Notes: a model not told the origin generated them from the letters alone. DNA of 64,000 bases from Thiosocius sp942490985 (GCA_942490985.1 CALNYW010000001.1:372001-436000), one strand, 5' to 3'; positions 44,065-53,667 are shown, counted from the stretch's first letter. Translations and numbers: made by a program.

Positions 44065-44463
44065 CTATTCGACCGCAGCAAGCTTTTGATCAAGGTACGC
44101 ACGCAGCTGTAATTCATTCGCCGGAACAAACAGGCTCCCCAGCAGTTGTCCGTCAGCGGCAAGCAATACAGCCTGCCCGTCAACGACCTGATAGCGGTTC
44201 GCGAAGGTGCGGCCGCCAGGTGTGCCAAGGTCTGCGACAATGAAATTCAGACGCGCCTCGTAGTCTGAGCGGATCTGCTTCAGGCGCATCAGTGCGTCTC
44301 CTCCGCCCGGCGAGTAGTTTTCATACCCGAGGACGAGCGACGGCTTGCCTTGACCGATCACTGAAAGATCCGCGCTCATCGGCTTGGGGGCCACGCTGGT
44401 GACCACGTAGCCAGCGACCACTAAGACAGCTAAAACGACTCCGACAAGTTTCAGTTTCTTCAA
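44065..44463 (-). CDS. Membrane-anchored thioredoxin-fold-like protein without CxxC
   Basis: This protein has about 132 residues from a TTG at 44463, which has AAAGGA upstream; there is no ATG start in the frame. It has an N-terminal anchor (LVGVVLAVLVVAGYVV) and a body with thioredoxin-like features (YEARLNFIVADLGTPGG, YQVVDGQAVLLAADGQ) but no CxxC. It is probably periplasmic and non-redox. It lies just downstream of the 44495-45568 gene on the same strand. Confidence 0.65.
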   Translation of the reverse strand: MKKLKLVGVVLAVLVVAGYVVTSVAPKPMSADLSVIGQGKPSLVLGYENYSPGGGDALMRLKQIRSDYEARLNFIVADLGTPGGRTFANRYQVVDGQAVLLAADGQLLGSLFVPANELQLRAYLDQKLAAVE

Positions 44464-44494
44464 TGTCTGATTTCCTTTTTGCGATAACCGAACA

Positions 44495-45568
44495 CTAGCG
44501 TCCAGTCGTGCCCGTCGCAAAGGGCTTAATCCTGATCACCAGGTACGGTGGCCTGGTGACATCGGTTCCGGCATTCAGGACCGCCGTGCGGTGCAGTTGG
44601 TTGGCCACCGCGTAGAGTTGGCCATCCGGTCCAAAGCTGAAGGCATCGATCCATGCCAAAGCAGGGTCGGCGACCAGTTGTCGATAGCGGCGGTCCGGGC
44701 CAATTACGCCAATCGCATTTCGAGCGAGATCGCCCAGGTAAAGATTTCCAGCATCGTCGACCGAAATACCGTCGCTGATCGGCCGCCCCGCCCAATGTTC
44801 GACGCGCGTGGCGAGCTCGGCATCTGACAAATCGGTGTTTCTGAGGTCGGCCGTTCGGATCCGGTGCATCGTGTAGCCGTGCATCGGGCCGTAGTAAAGC
44901 CAGTCGCCCTGGCTGTCTAACGCAATGGGGTTGACGCCCACGCGCGGACGGAAGGTCGTGCCGTCGTCTTTACGGATCGCCACGGCTTTGCCGTCGATGA
45001 TGAGATCGGTGCCGGCGGGCTGAACGCTGATATGGCCCTGGAGCACACGCCGTGCTTCGCCCGTCTCGAGGTCAGCGACAATGAGCGCAGCATCCTGTCC
45101 ACTCGCCGGATCGGCGATATAGGCGGTGCCGGCCTGAGGATCAACGGCGAGATCGTTTAAAAACGAACCCTCGACGGATACCGACACCAAGTCGATATCG
45201 GTGATCATTCGGTCCTCATCGGCATGCCAGCCGACGAGACGTTGCCCGCCGTTGCTGCGCATGGCGTTGTCCAGCATCCAGACGACGCCGTTTGCGTCCG
45301 ATTGAAGTCCGAGGACAGAGTCAAGCTGGGCCTCGCCGGCAAATTCAGTAAGCTGGCCGTCGGCGCCGACCCGCGCAACGCGCACATCATTGCCGAAGAA
45401 TTGATGCAGACTGACGATGATGTCGCCCGACGGGGTAACGGTGATATTGCCGGGGCCCTGTTCGAGTTCCGCGACGATCTCGAAAGAGGGGGTGTCGTCC
45501 GCTACCGCTGGCACGAGCGCGAGTGATGCTGCCAGCAAACCGATCGTAAACTGCAAAAGACGTCGCAT
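44495..45568 (-). CDS. Secreted major-royal-jelly/yellow-family beta-propeller protein
   Basis: This 357-residue protein has a signal peptide (LLQFTIGLLAASLALVPAVA) and a beta-propeller body like the MRJP/yellow and SMP-30-type families: SVLGLQSDANGVVWMLDN, FLNDLAVDPQAGTAYIAD, DGISVDDAGNLYLGD. Bacterial members are periplasmic or secreted, of unknown substrate. It is followed by the small anchored protein. The final residues (KPFATGTTGR) are unremarkable. Confidence 0.75.
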   Translation of the reverse strand: MRRLLQFTIGLLAASLALVPAVADDTPSFEIVAELEQGPGNITVTPSGDIIVSLHQFFGNDVRVARVGADGQLTEFAGEAQLDSVLGLQSDANGVVWMLDNAMRSNGGQRLVGWHADEDRMITDIDLVSVSVEGSFLNDLAVDPQAGTAYIADPASGQDAALIVADLETGEARRVLQGHISVQPAGTDLIIDGKAVAIRKDDGTTFRPRVGVNPIALDSQGDWLYYGPMHGYTMHRIRTADLRNTDLSDAELATRVEHWAGRPISDGISVDDAGNLYLGDLARNAIGVIGPDRRYRQLVADPALAWIDAFSFGPDGQLYAVANQLHRTAVLNAGTDVTRPPYLVIRIKPFATGTTGR

Positions 45569-45728
45569 AGAAAAACTCTGTAGAGGGGCTAAGTCAGATC
45601 AACAGTGTCGCGAAATGCATGAGAGGGGGTTCCCGGAATTTTGCCGGGGCTTTCTCGCGATGCGTTTCTCTCGGCGTTTGGAAGCACTCGTCAGCCTGCA
45701 ATTTGCCGGTTAAAGGCGGCGGCATCTC

Positions 45729-45994
45729 CCTAGCCCGCATATTGCACCAGTCGATCGGGGACGCCTGAAATCGAATCGACGACGAAGGGGCGAAAGCGAA
45801 TTCTGGAGCACGATTGAAACCTGACAGTTTGTTCCCTCGTCCCCGATCTATCCGAGCCCTCGCTTGTCCAGGCCCGCTTGCACTTGCCCTTCACTCAACC
45901 CATAGCTACGGCTATGGTTTTCGCTCCAGGGCGGCGTCCAACCGCACCTGTCCGGCGCGATCATCTCGGATACTGGTGCAATATGCGGGCTAGG
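45729..45994. mobile_element. MITE-like element with perfect 23-bp terminal inverted repeats
   Basis: The left end (45729-45751, starting CCTAGCCCGCATATT) is an exact reverse complement of the right end (45972-45994, ending AATATGCGGGCTAGG). The 266-base unit has no transposase. Inside are an 11-bp repeat GATCGGGGACG (45753-45763)/CGTCCCCGATC (45838-45848) and a hairpin CCATAGC-TACG-GCTATGG (45900-45917). No target duplication is clear. The CCTAG ends recall IS1380-type elements, but that is only a hint. It is probably a non-autonomous transposable element or the remnant of one. Confidence 0.8.
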
Positions 45995-46167
45995 TTAACG
46001 GCTCTTCGAACAACGGTAGCCGTTGCACGGGCTGGGGCATGCCGTTGCGGTCGCAGCCGTCTGCAAAGGCGGCGACCGAGTCGGCTCCGGTTGAGGAGTT
46101 CCTTGGTTGGAATTAGACTCGGACCTCGCGAGGCAAAATTGCATCGGGACTATCTGGATTGAACCAA

Positions 46168-46350
46168 ATGGCGAAATATAGGTTCAGCATCTCTCTGAGG
46201 TTGATTGCGATCGTGGTCTTGGGAGTGGCGCTGAGCAGCTGCCAGGGCAACCGTCGCGTGAGCGGATCGGTGGGCATTCATAGCAGCTCGAACGGAAGCT
46301 GGGGGCATAGCATTAGCGTCGGAGTCCACCACCACGGTCGGCGCTGGTGA
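46168..46350 (+). CDS. Small Gly/Ser/His-rich lipoprotein
   Basis: This 60-residue protein has a signal peptide and lipobox (VLGVALSSC), then a body of alternating S, G, V and H ending in VGVHHHGRRW. It looks like an outer-membrane-tethered peptide. The ATG at 46168 is preferred over the TTG at 46159. The His-rich end could bind metal. It is 13 bases upstream of the next gene and probably in one unit with it. Confidence 0.65.
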   Translation: MAKYRFSISLRLIAIVVLGVALSSCQGNRRVSGSVGIHSSSNGSWGHSISVGVHHHGRRW

Positions 46351-46363
46351 GGACAGGGCGATA

Positions 46364-46909
46364 ATGACGTTGGTCCGTTCACTCCTCCTTTTGTTTTGCC
46401 TACCGGCGCTGGTTCAGGCGCAGTCTTTCGTCTACGAACGCGAAGGGTCGGGTCTGTTTGCCGTCGATATGCCAAACGACTGGTTCGTCGATACCGACTT
46501 TCTGGACGAAGCCAGGGCGGCCGGCACGGTGGACAGCGGTCCGCCGAAGATCCAAATCGTCGAAGCGATGCCGATGGATGGCAGCAAGCTTTGGATCGGC
46601 TTCTGGGTCGTTCCAAATGTGTCGACGTTGGCCGAGGGGCTGGAATACATCCGTTCGCTCGACCAGACTTTGTTGAAAAAGGTCGTCGCGACGACGCCTG
46701 AGGCGCGCAGGCTCGGCGGAATGCCGGCCAAGACGTTTTCGGGAAACGCCGTGAGAGATTCCGAGCCCGTCGAGTTCGCGGTTGCGCTCTTCGAGCCCAA
46801 GCCCGAGCTGATCGCTGTCGCGCTCTACATTGGACGTCCGCAGACCTGGTCCCGACACGCCGAACAGCTCGAACAGATCCGGGATTCACTGCAGCCCCTT
46901 GAGAAATAG
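46364..46909 (+). CDS. Periplasmic hypothetical protein
   Basis: I do not recognise this 181-residue protein. It has a signal peptide (VRSLLLLFCLPALVQAQ) and a mixed alpha/beta body (FAVDMPNDWFVDTDFLDEAR; SKLWIGFWVVPNVSTLAEGLEYI) typical of small secreted proteins with a PsbP/MOG1-like look. GAGGA precedes the ATG. It shares direction with the small lipoprotein upstream. Confidence 0.75.
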   Translation: MTLVRSLLLLFCLPALVQAQSFVYEREGSGLFAVDMPNDWFVDTDFLDEARAAGTVDSGPPKIQIVEAMPMDGSKLWIGFWVVPNVSTLAEGLEYIRSLDQTLLKKVVATTPEARRLGGMPAKTFSGNAVRDSEPVEFAVALFEPKPELIAVALYIGRPQTWSRHAEQLEQIRDSLQPLEK

Positions 46910-46937
46910 GTCGCTGCGTTACGGTGACCGCAGCGAC
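46910..46937 (+). terminator. 9-bp perfect hairpin directly after the stop codon
   Basis: GTCGCTGCG (46910-46918) pairs with CGCAGCGAC (46929-46937) across a 10-base loop, starting one base after the stop of the preceding gene. There is no T-run. It may end or stabilise the message. The rest of the gap to 47216 has no gene. Confidence 0.45.
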
Positions 46938-47216
46938 TGTCGGAACGCGCGAATTGTCAACGTGCGCTGGTAATACGGGTACCTGGGACACGTCGTCGGG
47001 CCATGTCGACTCCTTCGCCTATTGTGTTGTCGTCCACTCACTGCGTATCCAGCAGCAGACACCCGGGTTGCTGATGTTGGTCAATGAGGCGACAAACCAG
47101 AGACTGTCGGCTGTGGGGATTTGCTGATTCACTGAAGGCGATTGCGTGCCCGATTGCTGACAGAGTTTTCGACAGCGCAGCGGACGTTTGCCTGATGGCT
47201 GCAATAGGAGGCGACG

Positions 47217-48326
47217 ATGAAGATCGGTCTGATCAAAGAGATCAAAGACAGCGAGAATCGTGTCGGCCTCACACCCGACGGTGTGCACCAGCTGATCACC
47301 GATGGGCACCGTGTGTATGTCGAGCGCAGCGCAGGTCGCGGTTCAGGGTTTTCCGATGATGACTACGTACGCTGCGGCGCCGAGCTGTGCGACGTGGCAT
47401 CCGCCTGGGATAGCGATCTGGTGGTGAAGGTCAAGGAGCCACTGGCGGCAGAGTACCCGTACCTGCGGGAGCAGATGGTGTTCACGTATTTTCACCTGGC
47501 CGGTGTCTCGCCGGCCTTGACCCGTGAGTTGCTCGACCGACGCACCGCCGCGATCGCCTACGAGACGGTCGAGAATGCGGCGGGTAAGTTACCGTTGCTG
47601 GCACCGATGAGTGCTGTGGCCGGCAATATGGCGGCGAGTGTCGGTAATCATTATCTTGCGCGACCCGCCGGTGGCAAGGGCACGTTGTTGGGGAGGGTGC
47701 TCGGCAGCAGCTATGGCAAGGTGGTCGTCATCGGTGATGGGATTGTCGGCCTGCATGCGGCGCAGGTGGTCGCCGGAATAGGTGCACAGCTGGTGATCTT
47801 CGGGCGCCATCCGGAACGGGAATCCGTGCTTAAGCGGGATGTCTCGCCGTCGCTGCGCTATCTGCCCTCAGAACCGGATCGAATTGCACGAGAGTTGCGC
47901 GATGCCGACCTGGTCGTCGGCGCTGTGCTGGTCCGCGGGGGCAGGGCGCCGCATGTGGTCAGCGAGGCCATGGTCAAAGATATGCAGGCCGGCTCGGTGA
48001 TTGTCGATGTTAGCGTCGACCAGGGCGGTTGTATCGCCACCTCTCATCCAACCACGCATTCCGAGCCGGTGTTCAAACTGCACGGTGTCACGCATTACTG
48101 TGTCGCCAACATGCCAGGGGCCTATCCACGCACGTCGACGCTGGCGCTCACCAGTGCCACATTGCCGTATGTAAGAAAGCTCGCTGCAGACGGTCTCGGT
48201 TCATTGCATGCCGATGCGGGATTAATGCGTGGGCTCAATACCTACCAGGGCCATATCACCTGCCAGGCGGTGGCCGGCGCGCTGGGCATGGATGCACACT
48301 ATCGCTCGTTTGCCGAACTAGCCTGA
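47217..48326 (+). CDS. ald: Alanine dehydrogenase
   Basis: This 369-residue NAD-dependent enzyme interconverts L-alanine with pyruvate and ammonia. It has the N-terminal KEIKDSENRVGLTP, the substrate-binding RSAGRGSGF and VKVKEPL segments, and the Rossmann site VVVIGDGIVGLHAAQVVAGIGA. The C-terminal VANMPGAYPRTST is diagnostic of the family, with a conserved His/Asn region. An AGGAGGCGACG site precedes the ATG. It stands alone. Confidence 0.95.
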   Translation: MKIGLIKEIKDSENRVGLTPDGVHQLITDGHRVYVERSAGRGSGFSDDDYVRCGAELCDVASAWDSDLVVKVKEPLAAEYPYLREQMVFTYFHLAGVSPALTRELLDRRTAAIAYETVENAAGKLPLLAPMSAVAGNMAASVGNHYLARPAGGKGTLLGRVLGSSYGKVVVIGDGIVGLHAAQVVAGIGAQLVIFGRHPERESVLKRDVSPSLRYLPSEPDRIARELRDADLVVGAVLVRGGRAPHVVSEAMVKDMQAGSVIVDVSVDQGGCIATSHPTTHSEPVFKLHGVTHYCVANMPGAYPRTSTLALTSATLPYVRKLAADGLGSLHADAGLMRGLNTYQGHITCQAVAGALGMDAHYRSFAELA

Positions 48327-48574
48327 AGAGGTGCGTCCGGCGGTTCACTTGGACGTTCGGCGGCGGCGACAACCATATTGCCCTGTTGGTCAACGAAGGC
48401 GATTCGCACCGTCGAATACATCGCTGCAGCCAAACGCATGTCAAATTTGACAGAGATTTCCGTTGCCGCTGAATAGGCCTCGGGATTGCGGTCAGCATCG
48501 TCCCTTGGCGTTCGCGGGCACCCTGAGCTCCGGGATCTGCGTGATTCACGCCTGAATTCTGGGTCAGATTTCGC
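48299..48574 (-). pseudogene. Possible gene remnant or tiny ORF antisense to the ald end
   Basis: An open frame without a stop runs from 48574 to 48299 on the minus strand. Its C-terminal part (from the ATG at 48439, 46 codons) reads VRIAFVDQQGNMVVAAERP, which looks like protein. The upstream half is Arg/Ser-rich and has no ATG. It overlaps the ald 3' end by 28 bases. It could be a decayed gene. The remaining gap to 48731 shows nothing else. Confidence 0.25.
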
Positions 48575-48731
48575 CTACGTTGAATGATACGTTGCACCGC
48601 CTAAGGAACGTGAGGGGGCTGCGAGATGAGCGCGCACAGGATCTTCAATATCCTGGAATGGGCATGAATGGTCACGCGCAGGCTAGTGGCTTTTTCGCTT
48701 CTCCGAATGAATCCCCCCGAGCGAGGTCGGC

Positions 48732-49415
48732 ATGATCGAACTGCACAATCTGGGCATGAGTTATCGCCTGGAGAATGAACGCATCGAGGTGTTGAAGTCG
48801 GCAGACCTGGTCCTGCACGATCGCGAAAGCGTGGCCATTGTAGGGCCTTCGGGATCCGGCAAGACCACCCTGCTGCTGTTGCTGGCGGGACTCGAGCATC
48901 CGGAGGTCGGTTCTGTGGTGTTGGATTCCACCGAGCTTTCGAGCCTGTCACCGGATGAGTTGGCGGATTGGCGACGCGATCGCATGGGCATCGTTTTTCA
49001 GTCCTTTCACCTGGTGGCGAGCCTGAGCGCGCTGGACAATGTCGCGCTGCCGCTCGAGATCGCGGGTGCGCCGGATGCCGAGCGACGCGCCCGGCAGATG
49101 CTGGAAGCCGTCGGGCTGGCTCATCGCGAGCAGCATTTTCCAGCCCAGCTCTCGGGCGGCGAGCAACAGCGGGTGGCCATTGCCCGTGCCCTGGTCCATT
49201 CGCCATCCCTGGTGCTGGCGGATGAACCGACCGGCAACCTGGACCGCCACACCGGCCAAAAGGTCAGCCAATTGCTGTTCGACCTGCATGCGGAGGCCGG
49301 CGCGACGCTGGTGATGGCGACCCACGATGAATCGATGGCTCGGCGTTGTGATCGGATCCTGCATCTGGACGACGGACGCCTGTTGGAGAAAAGCGGCGAT
49401 GCGCTTTTCGCTTAG
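48732..49415 (+). CDS. YbbA/LolD-type ABC transporter ATP-binding protein
   Basis: This 227-residue ATPase has Walker A GPSGSGKTT, signature LSGGEQQRVAIARAL and Walker B SLVLADEPTGNLD. It is of the MacB/LolD/YbbA type and powers the FtsX-like permease that overlaps its end by 17 bases. It is a paralogue of the ATPase at 26289-26957. No lipoprotein or MacA-like adaptor follows. Confidence 0.94.
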   Translation: MIELHNLGMSYRLENERIEVLKSADLVLHDRESVAIVGPSGSGKTTLLLLLAGLEHPEVGSVVLDSTELSSLSPDELADWRRDRMGIVFQSFHLVASLSALDNVALPLEIAGAPDAERRARQMLEAVGLAHREQHFPAQLSGGEQQRVAIARALVHSPSLVLADEPTGNLDRHTGQKVSQLLFDLHAEAGATLVMATHDESMARRCDRILHLDDGRLLEKSGDALFA

Positions 49416-51903
49416 GCTTGCCTGGCGCGATCTCAGCGCCAGCGGCCACATGCTCTGGGTACTGTTCGTCTGCCTGATGTTGGGCGTGGCGCTGATTGCC
49501 GCCACTGGCGGGCTGTATCGTCAGGTAGCAGACGGACTGCTGTCCGACACCCGCGCTTACATGGGCGGCGACCTGCAACTGGAAGCCCGCCAGCCCCTGC
49601 CCGCGGAGGTGCTTGAATGGATGCGGGATCGCGGCCGCGTATCGCTGGTGACCGAAGTCGACACCATGTTGTCCACGCCCTCGGGTGGCTTTCAGCTGGT
49701 CGAATTGCAGAGCCTGGATCAGGCGTATCCCCTCTACGGCGAACTGGCACTGGACCCGCTCCAGTCCCTGCAGACCGCCACTCGGCTGCAGGACGATGTC
49801 TGGGGCATCGCGGTAGACCCGGTCTTGGCCGAGCGGCTGAAGCTTACGCCGGGAGACCGGGTCGGGATCGGCGATCTGCAGATGGAGGTGCGCGCCGTGA
49901 TCCGCCAGCAGCCGGACCGTCAGCTGCGAGCCAACTGGCGCGGGGCGCCCGTGTTGATCGCCGAGGGCGCGCTCGCGGCATCGGGGCTGGTGCGGCAGAG
50001 TAGCCGTCTCGAATATGAATACCGGGTGCGCACGCCAGACGATGCGGACCGCTGGAAACAGGATTTCTTCGCCGCCTTCCCTGATACCGAATGGGAGGTG
50101 CGTACCTTTATGGAACGCAGCGAGCGTGTCGCGCAACGTCTGGCCCAGGTGGCTTCAGGGCTGATGATCATCGGGCTCAGTACCCTGTTCATTGGCGGCC
50201 TTGGCGTATTCAACTCGGTGCAGGCCTACCTGCAGCGCAAGCTTGGCACCATTGCCACCCTGCGCGCCGTGGGCCTGCGGCAAGGGCGACTGGCGACGGT
50301 CTATCTGCTGCAGATCGGCCTGCTGGCCGGTGCTGCCTGTGTGCTGGGCGCACTGCTTGGGTATCTCATTGCCCTGGGTGGAGCCGCGGTGGCCGAAAGC
50401 CGCATACCACTGGGCACGGTCGCGGTTAGCGGGCTTGGTCCGGCCCTATTGGCTATCATTTTCGGCCTGGTCACCGCCTTTACCTTTGCCTTTCCCGCGC
50501 TTGGTCGTGCGCTGGCGACCGATCCCGCCGTCCTGTTCCGCGATCTGGGACACGACATGGCCGCTACGCCCAAGGCGTGGTGGCTGGCCACAGCCGCCGG
50601 CTGTGTCGCGATCGTCGGGCTCGTCGTGCTGACCCTTCCCGATCCGCTGTTCGCGCTGGGTTTTCTCGGCGTGATGCTGCTGGTTTTGCTGCTGTTGGAG
50701 GGCGTGGTGCGCGGCTTGCGGCGACTGGCGGAACGCGGCAAGGCACTGCCCTGGGTCCGCCACAGCTTTACCCTGCGGTTGGCCCTCTCCAACCTGCGGC
50801 GACCCGGGTCGCCGCTGCGCACCTCACTGCTGTCGCTGGGCTCGGCCGTGACCCTGTTGGTGATCTGCGCCATCCTGGTCACGGCCCTGATCGACACTAT
50901 CGCCAACACCATTCCCGAGGAGGCGCCGGCACTGGTGCTCTACGACATCGCCGATGATCAGCGCCCGGGGGTGGAGCAGGCACTGAGACAGACGGGTGCC
51001 CATCGCATCGACGTTGCGCCCATGGTGCGCGGACGGCTGACCTCGGTGAACGGTAAGCTGCTTACCGAAAGCGCCGACGACAAGCGCCGCGAAGAGGCCC
51101 GCGACGAACAGAAGCTGACCTATCCAGCCAACAACATCGACAATGTCGAGTTGATACGCGGCACCTGGTGGGATGAGGCAGACGATGCCGTCAGTATGGT
51201 GATGGAGGACCGCGAGGCCGACCAGCTTGGCCTAAAGCCTGGTGACCGCCTGACATTCACCATTGCCGGTTCCGAACTGCAGGCACGGCTCACCGGCATC
51301 TACCGGCAAAAGGGCATACAGACCCGCTTCTGGTTTGAAGGCATCTTCTCGCAAGGGGCGTTGGATACCCATATCTACCGCCACGTGGGCGCCGCCTACA
51401 TGAGCGATGCCGACGCCCTCGAGGTGCAGCGCGAGATCGCCCGCATCGCCCCGAACGTGGTCACGGTGCGCACCGCCGACCTGCTGGCTACCGCGCGCGA
51501 TCTGCTCGGCAAAGCGGTGGCAGGGCTCGCTGTGGTCGCGGCCATCAGCCTCAGCGTCAGCCTGCTGGTACTCACCAGCGTGATCGCCGCCAACCGCGCC
51601 CGCCAGGTCTACGACGCCGCGATCCTCCACGCCCTCGGCGCGCGCCCCGGCGCCATTCGTCAGAGCCTGTATCGGGAGTATCTGCTGTTGGCCGCGGTGA
51701 CCGCGGTCTTCGCCACGGTAATAGGCGCCGCCATTGCCATTCCGCTGCTCGAGTACCGTCTTAAGCTGCCAACCGAATTTCCTCTCTGGGCCGGGATCGT
51801 CACTGCTCTGAGCGTGAGCTACCTGACGCTGCATTGGGGTGCGACGTGGCTGCTGCGACGGATGAAACTCAGTCCCGCCGTGCTTTTGCGGGAACGGGGC
51901 TGA
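49399..51903 (+). CDS. FtsX-like ABC transporter permease (YbbP-like)
   Basis: This permease has about 834 residues from the ATG at 49399. It has an N-terminal helix (MLWVLFVCLMLGVALIAA), a periplasmic region and several helix groups in two halves (GLMIIGLSTLFIGGLGVFNSVQAYL, then AVAGLAVVAAISLSVSLLVLTSVI). The size and layout match YbbP-like proteins. The upstream in-frame ATG at 49327 would overlap the ATPase by 89 bases and is less likely. With the ATPase it forms a two-gene system. Confidence 0.93.
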   Translation: MRFSLRLAWRDLSASGHMLWVLFVCLMLGVALIAATGGLYRQVADGLLSDTRAYMGGDLQLEARQPLPAEVLEWMRDRGRVSLVTEVDTMLSTPSGGFQLVELQSLDQAYPLYGELALDPLQSLQTATRLQDDVWGIAVDPVLAERLKLTPGDRVGIGDLQMEVRAVIRQQPDRQLRANWRGAPVLIAEGALAASGLVRQSSRLEYEYRVRTPDDADRWKQDFFAAFPDTEWEVRTFMERSERVAQRLAQVASGLMIIGLSTLFIGGLGVFNSVQAYLQRKLGTIATLRAVGLRQGRLATVYLLQIGLLAGAACVLGALLGYLIALGGAAVAESRIPLGTVAVSGLGPALLAIIFGLVTAFTFAFPALGRALATDPAVLFRDLGHDMAATPKAWWLATAAGCVAIVGLVVLTLPDPLFALGFLGVMLLVLLLLEGVVRGLRRLAERGKALPWVRHSFTLRLALSNLRRPGSPLRTSLLSLGSAVTLLVICAILVTALIDTIANTIPEEAPALVLYDIADDQRPGVEQALRQTGAHRIDVAPMVRGRLTSVNGKLLTESADDKRREEARDEQKLTYPANNIDNVELIRGTWWDEADDAVSMVMEDREADQLGLKPGDRLTFTIAGSELQARLTGIYRQKGIQTRFWFEGIFSQGALDTHIYRHVGAAYMSDADALEVQREIARIAPNVVTVRTADLLATARDLLGKAVAGLAVVAAISLSVSLLVLTSVIAANRARQVYDAAILHALGARPGAIRQSLYREYLLLAAVTAVFATVIGAAIAIPLLEYRLKLPTEFPLWAGIVTALSVSYLTLHWGATWLLRRMKLSPAVLLRERG

Positions 51904-51943
51904 ATGCGCTTTTGGCCGGGCGATCCGAAAGCGCTGGTGTCGA

Positions 51944-53251
51944 TCAATCAGCCAGGGATAAGCGGAAAGCCGCCTCGATGCGTTCGATATCGCGCGACAT
52001 CACCCCGGCCGCTTTTGCATGGTGCGGCCAGTCCTCTACTGATCCGGCGACTTCTCGCAAAAGGGTTGTGGCCCTTGTCTTTTTCAGACCAGCAGCCCCG
52101 GCGAAGGTGATCAGATCTTCGCTTCCGAAGTTATCTCGCTTGCCATTCAGGCTCATCTGGTGACGGCTGGTCCAGGCACCTCTCGGGTTGTACGAGTAGG
52201 CAACGTCAAATGCCGGGGAGAGCCGCCATTGGCCCTGTTTGTCCATCAGGAAAGCGATGTTCTTGACGTGGTCGTCGTGATTGCGGGCGAGGATGTTGAA
52301 GAAGGTCCTGCGAACCTGTTGCTCGATGTCGTCTACCGGTAATGAAAGCCGTTGAATGGTCTCGATGGCCTGTTCGTATGCGTATGCGCCAGCCTGGTTG
52401 TAGTCGAAGTGCCGCATCGCACCGAGTGATTGCATGTGCAGTTTCGACCCCTTTTCCGTGCGGTCGAAACGCTTGGTCATAAAGTGGGCGCGACCGCCTT
52501 CTTCGTGCAAGCGACACGCTTCCATCCGGATGCCAGCCTCTTCGGCCATCAAAGAATAGGCATACTCGATTCGGCCAAACCCTTGGGGGTCGGCCAGTTC
52601 TCTGTCGCGATTGCCGTGTACCCCGTCGAACTTCATGATCCAGTGACTGAATCCTTTGCTGACCGGCGCCTGGCCGGAACGGAATTCACCGGTCTCGGGG
52701 TTCCATGCCAGGACTGCCTTTGCGCGGGCGCCGCCCGCCGACGTGCCGACTCGCAGGATGTCCTCGATGGCCTGCTGGTCGTCTTGGCCGGCAAACTTTC
52801 CTTCCAGGCCGATGCGTTCATCGAGCACACGGTTGGCAAGATCGACCAGTGCCTTGATCTCCAGTTTGTGACTTTTCGATGGGGCGTCTTTGAACGTGGG
52901 CTTGAATTCGAGCGCGCCCATGCCACGGGCACCCGTGTAGCAGAGCCGTTCAACAGGGTTCATGCTGCCTGGTGACCGGCCTTGGCTAGCCAGCCAGGCG
53001 TCGATAAGCCGATGGCCGTACTTGTCGGGCAAGGAGTCGGCCAACAGACCGGGAAGACCGTGAAAGGTCTCGCGGGCAAGGGCCGGAAATTCGTACGGCG
53101 TCTCCTGCAGTGGCATGGTCAATGGGGCGACCTCGATTGCGGAGCCAGCAAATGCGGGGGTGTACTGGAATACAGCCAGTTCCCGTTCATCCAGCCAGGT
53201 CACTGCACCGATGTCACGGCCCCATAGCAGGACTCGTGCCGTGGTGTTCAC
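51944..53251 (-). CDS. hipA: HipA-family toxin kinase
   Basis: This 435-residue Ser/Thr kinase of the HipA family halts growth by phosphorylating tRNA-synthetase-type targets in E. coli. It has the N-terminal domain (LPDKYGHRLIDAWL), the Gly-rich GTSAGGARAKAVLAWN, the catalytic loop NHDDHVKNIAFLMD and the DFD-like LSPAFDVAYSYNP. The GTG at 53251 overlaps the hipB stop as GTGA. The antitoxin gene is directly upstream, the usual order. Confidence 0.92.
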   Translation of the reverse strand: MNTTARVLLWGRDIGAVTWLDERELAVFQYTPAFAGSAIEVAPLTMPLQETPYEFPALARETFHGLPGLLADSLPDKYGHRLIDAWLASQGRSPGSMNPVERLCYTGARGMGALEFKPTFKDAPSKSHKLEIKALVDLANRVLDERIGLEGKFAGQDDQQAIEDILRVGTSAGGARAKAVLAWNPETGEFRSGQAPVSKGFSHWIMKFDGVHGNRDRELADPQGFGRIEYAYSLMAEEAGIRMEACRLHEEGGRAHFMTKRFDRTEKGSKLHMQSLGAMRHFDYNQAGAYAYEQAIETIQRLSLPVDDIEQQVRRTFFNILARNHDDHVKNIAFLMDKQGQWRLSPAFDVAYSYNPRGAWTSRHQMSLNGKRDNFGSEDLITFAGAAGLKKTRATTLLREVAGSVEDWPHHAKAAGVMSRDIERIEAAFRLSLAD

Positions 53252-53607
53252 GTCTCATCCCCGTCGTCGCTCCACGACCAGGGTTCGGCCGACCTGCGTT
53301 TTCCGCTGGCGCGCTGTCGGTGTTGTCCTTCGTGTGTCGCCAATTCCACCGGGCGCACGGTAGGGTCGGGCAAGAGGGTCGCCAAATGATCGGCCAGCCC
53401 CAGCGCCTTGATGACGCGGATGAACGAGTCGAGCGAGATACTCTTACCGTCGGCAATACGCGTCATGGTGCTGCGTGACACGCCAGCCTGTTTGGCGACC
53501 TCTGCCTGGCTGATGTTTTTGCTCAGACGAATTTCTTCCAGGCGCTTGCACAGTGCTGACGCAATCGCGGTGCTGGAACTGGTCAAGAAATCCATTGTGT
53601 GCTTCAT
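53248..53607 (-). CDS. hipB: HipB-like XRE antitoxin
   Basis: This 119-residue protein has a helix-turn-helix of XRE type (ISQAEVAKQAGVSRSTMTRIADGKS) and a longer C-terminal tail. It should bind HipA and repress the operon. Starts at 53607 or 53595 are possible; neither has a clear ribosome site, and expression may be leaderless or weak. The upstream 53608-53740 is strongly AT-rich with operator-like repeats. Confidence 0.88.
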   Translation of the reverse strand: MKHTMDFLTSSSTAIASALCKRLEEIRLSKNISQAEVAKQAGVSRSTMTRIADGKSISLDSFIRVIKALGLADHLATLLPDPTVRPVELATHEGQHRQRASGKRRSAEPWSWSDDGDET

Positions 53608-53614
53608 AAATAAG

Positions 53615-53667
53615 GCATAAATATGTTTATCGACCTTTTATGCATCAAATTATAAGCAAAATTTTGC
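53615..53667. promoter_or_regulatory. HipB operator candidates
   Basis: GCATAAA (53615-53621) and TTTATGC (53637-53643) are inverted with a 22-base centre spacing, two helical turns. The 12-base palindrome GCAAAATTTTGC is at 53656-53667. Both lie just upstream of hipB in AT-rich DNA, as expected for autoregulation. Confidence 0.55.
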
